DNA of 64,000 bases from NCBI GenBank assembly GCA_964537975.1, contig CAZIDP010000002.1:1-64000 (forward strand), written 5' to 3'. A model generated the notes under the pieces. It ran no database searches and was not told where the DNA came from. It saw only the letters and a program-made list of their open reading frames with translations. A program made the position numbers and the translations under genes. Source of the stretch: SCBR16-9 sp964537975. Its GTDB lineage: Bacteria; Hydrogenedentota; Hydrogenedentia; Hydrogenedentales; SCBR16-9. This document shows positions 44,410 to 52,314 of the stretch, piece by piece. How positions within the stretch are numbered: the stretch's first letter is position 1; every line of letters begins with the position of its first letter.

Positions 44410-45285
44410 TTATTCACCTCGTACTACAGGGAATGCTGCATCGCGTGTCCAGTCCAACATAGAACCATCATACATGGCTACATTCTCAAACCCTGCCAAA
44501 CGATAACCAAAATAACCAACAGAGGAAGTGTGGCCACTGTTGCAGTAGGTGATAATCCTAGTGGATGTATTGATTTCGTCGGTTGTCAGCAGTTCAAGTA
44601 GCTCTTCTCCGGTCTTAAACAAGTTTTGTGGACCGGCAAAAAACGATGTAAACGGGAGGGATATGGCTCCTGGTATGTGACCGTTACTACGTGGGCTTTG
44701 GCCAGAATACTCCAGATAGTTACGCTGGTCTGATAATACAACATCACGTTGATTTAATACCTTTAGAACTTCATCTTTATCCACAAGGATTTCAGCATTT
44801 AGTATCTCAGAGATGCTATCTGAATTGATACGCGTTACAGAACCACTCCCGGTATTTTGTGAACGTCCTTCATTTATCCATTTATTGAATCCACCATCCA
44901 AAATGGAAACACTTGGATACGTAAAATATTCTAAGATGTAAAAAAGTCGTGCAGCCATTACAAAATCCCAAGCATCTTCCATGGCACTATATATCACTAT
45001 ATGGCTTTCAGGTGCCAGACCACGGCTTGCCAGTAATTCACGTAGCGCTTCATCAGAACGAAGCATACCGGACACACCACCACGCGTTTCAGATAGTTCC
45101 GCGAAGTGTAGGTTAACTGCTCCTGGTATGTGGCCTGTGATATAGGAATTTCTGTCCCGGGCATCCACAACAACTACGTCGTTCAGTCGCGCTGCCAGTG
45201 CTTCGGTCGAAATGAGCAATTCTGTGTCACCCATTGCAAAGTAACTGTTAATTCCAACCAGGCAATAGGTTAACCAATACATCAT
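44410..45285 (-). CDS. Exported tandem-rhodanese sulfurtransferase
   Basis: 291 residues. A short hydrophobic leader (MMYWLTYCLVGINSYF) suggests export. Two rhodanese domains follow, near 22-140 and 160-290, as in SseA/thiosulfate sulfurtransferases. The second has the active-site loop C248-N-S-G-H-T-S; the first has lost its cysteine (YSAMEDAWD), which is usual for tandem rhodaneses. The DARDRNSYITGHIPGA and SDQRNYLEY/GHIPGAISL motifs are clear. AAGGA precedes the ATG. The family moves sulfane sulfur from thiosulfate or mercaptopyruvate to a thiol acceptor. Periplasmic forms are linked to sulfur oxidation or cyanide detoxification; which applies here is unknown. Confidence 0.9.
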   Translation of the reverse strand: MMYWLTYCLVGINSYFAMGDTELLISTEALAARLNDVVVVDARDRNSYITGHIPGAVNLHFAELSETRGGVSGMLRSDEALRELLASRGLAPESHIVIYSAMEDAWDFVMAARLFYILEYFTYPSVSILDGGFNKWINEGRSQNTGSGSVTRINSDSISEILNAEILVDKDEVLKVLNQRDVVLSDQRNYLEYSGQSPRSNGHIPGAISLPFTSFFAGPQNLFKTGEELLELLTTDEINTSTRIITYCNSGHTSSVGYFGYRLAGFENVAMYDGSMLDWTRDAAFPVVRGE

Positions 45286-45376
45286 GATAAATCCTTACAG
45301 TCGTAAAAACGACACCTATCCAGCGCTATCAATTATCTTGCACCATAAAACAATGCTGGCGTGACATTGACCGCGC

Positions 45377-45790
45377 TTAAAACATTTTTCGATACCGATT
45401 AAAGTCACTGGGCTGATCTTCCGGCTCCTCCCAATAGGAATCAGACTCCGGTTTCCACTTGCGTTTCATGGGGTCTTCACCAAACAGACGGAATATTATA
45501 CCAATGGGTACTATGAGCATATAAAAGGCGACGGTCAAAAAAAGTCGTGTCATAAACCAATTCAGCACGACAGCAAACCGGAGCCAGACATCAAATACAC
45601 GTTTTAAGGTAAATGGCAACAGCAAGCCCAATAATAAAAATACGCTGGCAACGATAAAAAAATATACTGGAAATCCGGAGAATCCATGAAATGCCCAACG
45701 AATCAGACCCAGAGCCATAATGGCGGCAGCCATCAGCAACCCGAATTTTCGCTGTTCTTTCTTGTCAGATGTGTCTATGTCAATATGCAT
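45377..45790 (-). CDS. SxtJ-family membrane protein
   Basis: 137 residues with a charged N-terminus, four hydrophobic segments (near 17-34, 40-62, 70-85 and 88-105) and a charged tail (GEDPMKRKW, then an acidic stretch). This arrangement and its position 20 bases downstream of a NodU/SxtI-type carbamoyltransferase match SxtJ, which commonly accompanies such transferases. Its role is unknown; it may tether the transferase at the membrane. A third partner often seen, DUF5989, is absent: only about 90 non-coding bases follow before the rhodanese gene. Confidence 0.75.
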   Translation of the reverse strand: MHIDIDTSDKKEQRKFGLLMAAAIMALGLIRWAFHGFSGFPVYFFIVASVFLLLGLLLPFTLKRVFDVWLRFAVVLNWFMTRLFLTVAFYMLIVPIGIIFRLFGEDPMKRKWKPESDSYWEEPEDQPSDFNRYRKMF

Positions 45791-45810
45791 GTTACAATTC
45801 GCTTTTCTCT

Positions 45811-47625
45811 TTAGTCCAACTCAAATTCTTCACGCCAATTGTCTTTATCTTCCCAGGGGGTTTGTGCCTTCTTATCCAGCAAAAACGAACCCAGGGCCAA
45901 ATAATCCATATTGGTACGCATAAAACAGGTGAAAGCTTCCGCAGGCGTACATACTATAGGTTCTCCCCGTACATTGAAAGAAGTATTGATCAGTACTGGG
46001 CACCCCGTTTTCTCATAGAACTTTTTGATGAGTTGATGGTACCGGGGATTGGCCACTTCAGATACGGTCTGTATCCGGGCAGAGTTATCAACGTGGGTTA
46101 TGGCAGGCAAATCAGAGCGAATCACCTTGAGCTGATCAAAACCGGCTGCTTTTTGGTCTTCGTCACTCAGTGTATTCAGACGTTGTTCTATTACGGGGGC
46201 CACCAACAGCATGTAGGGGCTGACATGGCCCTCCAATGCAAAACAAGAATCCGCATGCTCTACCAGTACAGAAGGCGCAAATGGACGAAACGATTCACGA
46301 AACTTGATTTTGAGATTCAAGACAGATTGCATTTCACGTGATCGCGGGTCTCCAAGTATGCTGCGTGCGCCGAGTGCACGGGGACCGAATTCCATGCGCC
46401 CTTGAAACCAGCCAACCACATTTACAGAAGCTATCAATTCAGCAACTTGATTACACAGATCATACTCTTCAAGTTGTGTATAGGGAATGTTGTTGTTGTC
46501 CAGATAAGCTTGTATCTTCGCGTCATCATAGACTGGCCCCAGATACGATGCTTTCTGCCGCATAGGTTCTGGTTTTCTGGGCTGCTCCAACAGCTGATGC
46601 CAGGCAAACAATGTGGCGCCCAGCGCGTTGCCACCATCCCCTGCACAAGGTTGTACCCAGACATTTTTAAACGGCCCTTCTCGAAGTATCCTGCCATTTG
46701 CCACGCAATTTAAGGCGACTCCACCAGCCAGTACAAGATTTTCCATGCCTGTTTCTTTGTGAACATGCTGGGCTATCTTTAGCATGACCTCTTCGGTGAC
46801 CTCCTGAATTGATTTTGCCAGGTCCATTTCACGCTGGGTGATTTTACTTTCACCTTTCCGTGGTGGCCCATCAAACAGTGTATCGAAATGGCGGTTGGTC
46901 ATTCGCGTACCCGAGCAATAATCAAAGTACTTCATGTTCAGTCTGTACGAACCATCGTCCTTAATATCAATTAGATTACGCTTTATTGTGTCTACAAACG
47001 TGGGCTTGCCATATGGTGCCAAACCCATCAGCTTATACTCACCACTGTTAACCTTAAATCCCGTAAAATAGGTAAAGGCAGAATACAGCAGCCCCAGCGA
47101 GTGGGGAAAATTGATTTCTTTTAGAATGCTGATTTTGTTGCCTTGGCCAGTGCCAAAGGTAGTCGTAGCCCATTCACCAACGCCGTCAACGGTGATGAAG
47201 GCTGCTTCTTCAAAAGGACTGGGAAAAAAGGCAGCCGCCGCATGGGAGAGATGGTGGGTTGAGAACAAAATTTCTCCTTTATACCCCAACTCTCTACGAA
47301 GTGTTTTCCGCATAAACATTTTTTCACTGAGCCAGGAGGGAAGCTGCTCATAGAAAGAACGGATACCCCAGGGAATACCTGCAAGATACGTCATCAACAA
47401 CCGTTCCATTTTTATATAGGGCTTGTCATAAAAAACAATATAATCGAGATCATTGATGTCCAGCTTGCCTTCCTCGAGGCAGTACGCAATGGCATGTCCC
47501 GGAAAACGGGGGTCATGCTTTTTTCTCGAGAACCGTTCTTCCTGTGCTGCCGCAATAATCTCTCCATTAACCGTCAAAGCAGCGGCACTGTCGTGATAAT
47601 ATGCAGATATACCCAATATATTCAT
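45811..47625 (-). CDS. NodU/CmcH/SxtI-type O-carbamoyltransferase
   Basis: 604 residues. An N-terminal kinase-fold (YrdC-assisted Kae1-like) domain shows MNILGISAYYHDSAA, EERFSRKKHD, THHLSHAAAAF and VDGVGEWATTT, carrying the His/Asp iron ligands. A C-terminal domain binds carbamoyl phosphate and ATP (LAGGVALNCVANG, GDGGNALGA, GRMEFGPRALGARSIL, PVLINTSFNVRGEP). It transfers a carbamoyl group from carbamoyl phosphate, via carbamoyl-AMP, to a hydroxyl of a small molecule or glycan. No biosynthetic genes for an antibiotic, toxin or Nod factor are nearby, so the acceptor is unknown. It is followed directly by sxtJ-type gene and preceded by purU. Confidence 0.94.
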   Translation of the reverse strand: MNILGISAYYHDSAAALTVNGEIIAAAQEERFSRKKHDPRFPGHAIAYCLEEGKLDINDLDYIVFYDKPYIKMERLLMTYLAGIPWGIRSFYEQLPSWLSEKMFMRKTLRRELGYKGEILFSTHHLSHAAAAFFPSPFEEAAFITVDGVGEWATTTFGTGQGNKISILKEINFPHSLGLLYSAFTYFTGFKVNSGEYKLMGLAPYGKPTFVDTIKRNLIDIKDDGSYRLNMKYFDYCSGTRMTNRHFDTLFDGPPRKGESKITQREMDLAKSIQEVTEEVMLKIAQHVHKETGMENLVLAGGVALNCVANGRILREGPFKNVWVQPCAGDGGNALGATLFAWHQLLEQPRKPEPMRQKASYLGPVYDDAKIQAYLDNNNIPYTQLEEYDLCNQVAELIASVNVVGWFQGRMEFGPRALGARSILGDPRSREMQSVLNLKIKFRESFRPFAPSVLVEHADSCFALEGHVSPYMLLVAPVIEQRLNTLSDEDQKAAGFDQLKVIRSDLPAITHVDNSARIQTVSEVANPRYHQLIKKFYEKTGCPVLINTSFNVRGEPIVCTPAEAFTCFMRTNMDYLALGSFLLDKKAQTPWEDKDNWREEFELD

Positions 47626-47674
47626 AGTTTGTGTTTTCTAATCATTCTTTATATGCATGGTTAAAATTCATTTT

Positions 47675-48526
47675 TCAGTCGAAAACGATAGTGCGATGAC
47701 TATAGACCATGATACGGTCTTCAGCATGTGCGCGAACAGCTTCGGCTAATACCTTCTTTTCAACATCACGGCCCATGGCAATCAGGTCCTGAACACTGTG
47801 GCTATGGTTAACGCGAATAATTTCCTGCCCGATTATAGGCCCCATGTCCAGCTCTTCAGTAACATAGTGGCTGGTAGCTCCAATAAGTTTAACACCGCGA
47901 ATATATGCTTGATGGTATGGTTTGGCCCCTTTGAAAGCAGGAAGGAAACCATGGTGTACGTTGATGATCTGATGACGATAACGCTGTACAAGATAAGGGC
48001 TCAGAATTTGCATGTAACGTGCTAATACAACAAAATCAACACCATTGTCTTGAAAAATTTCATGCGTTTTTTCTTCTACATTCTCTTTGTTTGCCTCCTT
48101 AACAGGCAAATAAACAAATGGGGTGTTGAATGTTTCAGCAATATGTTTTAAATCCGGATGGTTACTCACCACCAAGGCGATGTCAGCACCAATTTCTCCA
48201 TATCGGTGTCGTAAAAACAGATCATACAAACAATGATCATATTTGGATACCATGATGGCCAATCGCTTGCGTTCATCAGAAAAGGACAACTGCGTTTCCA
48301 TATTGAATTGTTTTGCGAGCTCAGCCAACGCTGCGCGGAGGGTATCTTTGTCCACCTTGATTTCGCTGCAATCAAAATGAACCCGCATAAAAAAGCGTTG
48401 ATCAATTTCTTCACGGTGTTGCTGTGCATGCACGATGTTTCCACCGTGCTCATAAATAAACTTTGATACGTGGTATACAATGCCTGGCACATCATGACAA
48501 TTCAAGCGTAATGTTGCAGTGAGCAT
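47675..48526 (-). CDS. purU: Formyltetrahydrofolate deformylase
   Basis: 283 residues. The ATG at 48526 is chosen over a TTG three codons upstream. An N-terminal ACT domain (TATLRLNCHDVPGIVYHVSKFI) and a C-terminal formyltransferase-like domain with the catalytic NVHHGFLPAFKGA, then ATSHYVTEELDMGPI (Asn, His and Asp of the active site) are present. It hydrolyses 10-formyl-THF to formate and THF, balancing one-carbon pools and feeding PurT. It lies immediately upstream of the carbamoyltransferase, 49 bases apart, which may be one transcript. Confidence 0.95.
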   Translation of the reverse strand: MLTATLRLNCHDVPGIVYHVSKFIYEHGGNIVHAQQHREEIDQRFFMRVHFDCSEIKVDKDTLRAALAELAKQFNMETQLSFSDERKRLAIMVSKYDHCLYDLFLRHRYGEIGADIALVVSNHPDLKHIAETFNTPFVYLPVKEANKENVEEKTHEIFQDNGVDFVVLARYMQILSPYLVQRYRHQIINVHHGFLPAFKGAKPYHQAYIRGVKLIGATSHYVTEELDMGPIIGQEIIRVNHSHSVQDLIAMGRDVEKKVLAEAVRAHAEDRIMVYSHRTIVFD

Positions 48527-49048
48527 AAAAACCAATCTCTTTCCAGATACAAATATTTGTTGCTTTTAAGAATAACCAAATGGATTAAAAATTGCTCTGC
48601 GTCAGTAAACAGCCCTGAAGAGTATAACAAAATAATGGCTTCTGATGCTTTGAGTTATGAGAAAGCTGAATCTATGACCTGAAATCCATCTTATAACCCG
48701 ACACAGCACTAAACAAGAGTATTATAGAGTTGTATTTTACTGGATTTTGTTAAAAATCCAAGATAAAGTTGCGATTCATGTTTTTTCCGGGTACGATTTA
48801 GTGATGCAAATTTTACAAGATATTATTGCATAAAATTCGGATCCAATTTGTTTAAAATTCTATGATTTAATGTGGATTATGGCTGAGAGTACCGAATTAA
48901 TACACCCGGTGATAAAAAATTATCTTGAAGAAAGTTCAACACCAGAGTATGTCTTGAAATTATTATTACAGATTGGAATAATGTAGAACACCTTCGTTCT
49001 TGTGTTTCCACCAGGTTATTTACCCACCATCGTGGTGGGTATTGTTGT
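48527..49048. other. Divergent intergenic region with a start-proximal hairpin
   Basis: No gene is seen. A perfect hairpin, TACCCACCA-TCG-TGGTGGGTA (49021-49041), ends 7 bases before the ABC transporter ATG and overlaps the region where the ribosome site would be. It may be a terminator remnant or a translational control element. Confidence 0.5.
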
Positions 49049-52000
49049 ATGGGTAAGGGTCAACAGGGTATATCAAATATTATGTCAAGTGATTCAACAG
49101 ACGAACAAAAGCCTTCATCGAATTCCGAAAATACCGGATCACAACCATCCGAAGATTCGGAATCAAGCGAGAAAAGTTCTAAAAATTCAGGTCGGAAAAG
49201 CGACTCAGATATAAAATCAAATCAGAATACTTCCGGCTCCTCGTATCAAGGTAGTTCTGGTAGTTCACGTAAGGTTCGAGATTCTGCCTCCCGCGCCACA
49301 CGACGTAGTATTTCTCATGAAGCCATAGAATCCTTCTTGGAAGCAAAACTTTCCAATGTATTGAAGCGTACCATGCCGCTCGAAGTTCGTAAGGCGGTTT
49401 TGGCACGTGGGATTGATCCCGAATCTGTCCTGATAGCCACAGACACCGATCTGGATATAGCCGGTGAATATTCAGAATCATGGATTATCGTTACCAATAC
49501 GCATATTTATATCTTTTTGATCGATCCTGAAGAAGAACAGGCCGTATTGTCAAAAGATATTGCTATAGCCGACATAGAGACCGCCCGCACGGACTCACGG
49601 GTAGGGTCCGGCTTCCTTGAAGCGAAAATAGATGATATTTACGAAGAAATTGTGCGCTTTTCCAACAAACATGCAGACAAATTCGCAAAAGTGGCAGCAC
49701 AAATACGATCCCTGGCAATTGGCCGACAGGTCACGGTAAAGCCCGAAGCTGAGGCACGTGCTGAAGCTGAACAGGAAGTTGCGGCAAAAGGTGCCGATGC
49801 GCCACATATCCGTGTGCGTCGAGGTACTGTGTTTTTCAGATTTCTCCGTTACACCAAAAGTTATTGGCCCTATACGCTCATGGCGATGTTTCTGGTGGTA
49901 TGTACCATTTTGTTGATGCTGGTGCCTCCGCAACTGACCAAAGTCCTTATAGACCAAGTATTTGAGGGACGTGATAATGCGCCAGCCTGGTTTGAACAAC
50001 TGACGATTTATTTTAACCTGGAAACACGTCTGCAATGGTTGTATTTGCTGGTAGGGTTATTGGCTGCTACGACATTTGTGGGCTCAATCATCGGTATTTT
50101 CCGTGAATCGTTGTCGGTGTGGATAAACAACAAGCTCGGATACGATTTGCGGCGTGAAGTATTCCAAAAGTACCAGGAACTTGCGGTACGTTATCATGAG
50201 ACACAGCACGTAGGTACCTTGATGACACGTTGTACGCAAGATGTAGAAACCTTGCAGGCTTTCATCAATCAGTTGACATCAGGATTTGGCTTCCAGATAT
50301 TGCTTGTGATCGGTGTTGCCTTTGCCATGTTTTCCACAAACTGGTGGCTGGCCATCATCGCATGTGTTCCAGCACCAGTCGTCATGCTGTCAACGGTGTT
50401 GTTTTATCGATGGGTTGTGCCATTGTGGCGCAAGTATTGGAGTACCCGTTCCGACTTGAACAGCTCCCTCCACGCAGCGTTGTCTGGCATACGCGTAGTG
50501 AAAGCTTTTGCGCAGGAAAGACGTGAAGAGGCTCGCTTCGGTAAAGTCAGTGGCAGTTTCTTTAATGTGGGTATGCGGGTTGGTTATGCCAATTCCATGT
50601 TTTATCCTTCCATGGGTTTTGTCTTTCAGTTAGGCAGCTATTTCATCTGGTTTTATGGTGGTACACAAATTCTGGATGCTGGCGAGATGGCTCCCAGTAT
50701 TGGTGATTTGATAGCGTTTCTTGGATATCTGGGGATGTTTTACGCGCCTTTGAACTCATTGACCCAGATGTCTACCTGGTTTACACAGTTCACGACCCAA
50801 GCACACCGGGTATTTGAAATCCTGGACCAAGAACCTGAAATTAAAGAAAACAAAGAAGCAATAGAAATTGAGTTGCAAGGCGCTGTTGAGTTCAGAAGTG
50901 TTACTTTTGGGTACGATCCCCATATCCCGGTTTTGCGTGAAATTTCTTTCCGCGTGAATCCGGGAGAAATGGTTGGTATTGTCGGCCACAGCGGTAGTGG
51001 TAAGTCCACAACCGTAGGGTTGGTCATGCGGTTTTACGACACCACAGAGGGCGAAATAACCCTGGACAATATATCGATTCGTCAAATTCAGCAACGTTGC
51101 CTGCGCCGCCAGATTGGCCTGGTGGCACAAGACCCCTATCTTTTCAGAGGAACTATTGCGGAGAACATCGCCTATGGTAATCCGGAGGTTGCTCCTGAAC
51201 AATTGATGAATGGCGCATTGCAGGCTAACTCCCATCTGTTTATCGTTCGGAATCATGATGGGTATGATACTCGTCTGGGTGAGCGTGGTGCCGGTCTGTC
51301 CGGTGGTGAACGCCAGCGTGTCGCGATAGCGCGTGCCCTGGTACACAATCCCCGCATATTGATATTGGACGAGGCAACATCCAGTGTCGATACCATTTCT
51401 GAGCGGGAAATCCAAAAAGCATTGGAAGCACTGAGTCATGGCCGTACAACCATAGCCATAGCGCATCGAATTTCAACCCTTAAAAATTGTGATCGTATTC
51501 TTGTTTTTGAAGACGGTGAAATTCGGCAACAAGGTTCACACGCGGAGCTTATGGCAGAAGACGGTATCTATAGAAAGCTGGTTGAAACCCAGATGGAACT
51601 GGCAGGGAGCGCCAGTGTGGATGCCCTGAGTGTAACTGCCAAAGAAAAGCTGCATCAGGAATGGGAAGCCAACAAGGACGCGACACCGAGACACGCCCGG
51701 AATACGCTCGTACCGACGATTCAATACCTGGACCCAAAAGAACTACACATGTATCCTCTGGCAACAGGGGACCTGCGAATTACCTATAAGGGTGAATCGT
51801 ACGATCATGTTCGGGCTTACCGTTGTTTCCCAATATCGAGACCTCAAGAATATATTGCTTTATGGACTGGTGATACAGCCCTGGAGCACAGGGAAATAGG
51901 CATGATTCGACGCCTCAAGGAATTGTCGCCCAGTGCCAGGCTGGCTGCGGAATATGAATTGGCAAAGCGGTATTTCATTCACTATATTGAAGAAATCTAC

Positions 52001-52228
52001 TCCATACAGGAAAACAAAAACAATATCGGTTTCCTGATCTGGGAGGTCAAGACTGATAAAGGGGACATGAGCTTTATCACCAAACGCTATGAGCGGCAGA
52101 CGGTTGTAGAAGGTGGAAGAAATGGGCGTATTATTTTTGACATCAATGACAACCGGTATGAGATTGTTGATCTGGAAGCCCTTGACAGCGCAAGTCAAAT
52201 GCGTTTCCTGACGCATATTTTCTGGTAG
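49049..52228 (+). CDS. ABC exporter with N-terminal PH-like domain and C-terminal DUF1854
   Basis: 1059 residues. Residues 1-85 are Ser/Asn/Asp-rich and disordered. About 90-230 resembles a bacterial PH-like (YokE-type) domain. About 265-560 is a six-helix type I exporter domain beginning RFLRYTKSYWPYTLM. The ATPase lies near 610-850: Walker A GHSGSGKST from residue 646, signature LSGGERQR from 750, and Walker B ILILDEATS. The last 150 residues match DUF1854 (LDPKELHMYPLATGDLRITY), a domain found behind ABC proteins associated with cyanophycin metabolism. No cyanophycin genes are in the window. The start at 49049 is tentative; the ATG at 49082 is an alternative. As a half-transporter it must dimerise. 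The substrate is unknown. Confidence 0.92.
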   Translation: MGKGQQGISNIMSSDSTDEQKPSSNSENTGSQPSEDSESSEKSSKNSGRKSDSDIKSNQNTSGSSYQGSSGSSRKVRDSASRATRRSISHEAIESFLEAKLSNVLKRTMPLEVRKAVLARGIDPESVLIATDTDLDIAGEYSESWIIVTNTHIYIFLIDPEEEQAVLSKDIAIADIETARTDSRVGSGFLEAKIDDIYEEIVRFSNKHADKFAKVAAQIRSLAIGRQVTVKPEAEARAEAEQEVAAKGADAPHIRVRRGTVFFRFLRYTKSYWPYTLMAMFLVVCTILLMLVPPQLTKVLIDQVFEGRDNAPAWFEQLTIYFNLETRLQWLYLLVGLLAATTFVGSIIGIFRESLSVWINNKLGYDLRREVFQKYQELAVRYHETQHVGTLMTRCTQDVETLQAFINQLTSGFGFQILLVIGVAFAMFSTNWWLAIIACVPAPVVMLSTVLFYRWVVPLWRKYWSTRSDLNSSLHAALSGIRVVKAFAQERREEARFGKVSGSFFNVGMRVGYANSMFYPSMGFVFQLGSYFIWFYGGTQILDAGEMAPSIGDLIAFLGYLGMFYAPLNSLTQMSTWFTQFTTQAHRVFEILDQEPEIKENKEAIEIELQGAVEFRSVTFGYDPHIPVLREISFRVNPGEMVGIVGHSGSGKSTTVGLVMRFYDTTEGEITLDNISIRQIQQRCLRRQIGLVAQDPYLFRGTIAENIAYGNPEVAPEQLMNGALQANSHLFIVRNHDGYDTRLGERGAGLSGGERQRVAIARALVHNPRILILDEATSSVDTISEREIQKALEALSHGRTTIAIAHRISTLKNCDRILVFEDGEIRQQGSHAELMAEDGIYRKLVETQMELAGSASVDALSVTAKEKLHQEWEANKDATPRHARNTLVPTIQYLDPKELHMYPLATGDLRITYKGESYDHVRAYRCFPISRPQEYIALWTGDTALEHREIGMIRRLKELSPSARLAAEYELAKRYFIHYIEEIYSIQENKNNIGFLIWEVKTDKGDMSFITKRYERQTVVEGGRNGRIIFDINDNRYEIVDLEALDSASQMRFLTHIFW

Positions 52229-52252
52229 ACAATATTATCACCAAATATAGAA

Positions 52253-52303
52253 AAACCCCTCTCTTTGATTGCGGTTGTTCATCATAAGAGAGGGGTTTGT
52301 TTT
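52253..52303. terminator. Bidirectional terminator between the ABC exporter and GH78 genes
   Basis: AAACCCCTCTCTT (52253-52265) pairs perfectly with AAGAGAGGGGTTT (52286-52298). A-rich and T-rich flanks lie on both sides, serving both convergent genes. Confidence 0.9.
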
Positions 52304-52314
52304 CTGGCAATGAA

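Noticed and set aside
45377..48526. Saxitoxin-like or antibiotic biosynthetic cluster around the carbamoyltransferase
   Set aside because: No polyketide, amidinotransferase, peptide synthetase or glycosyltransferase genes are present; only SxtJ and purU adjoin.
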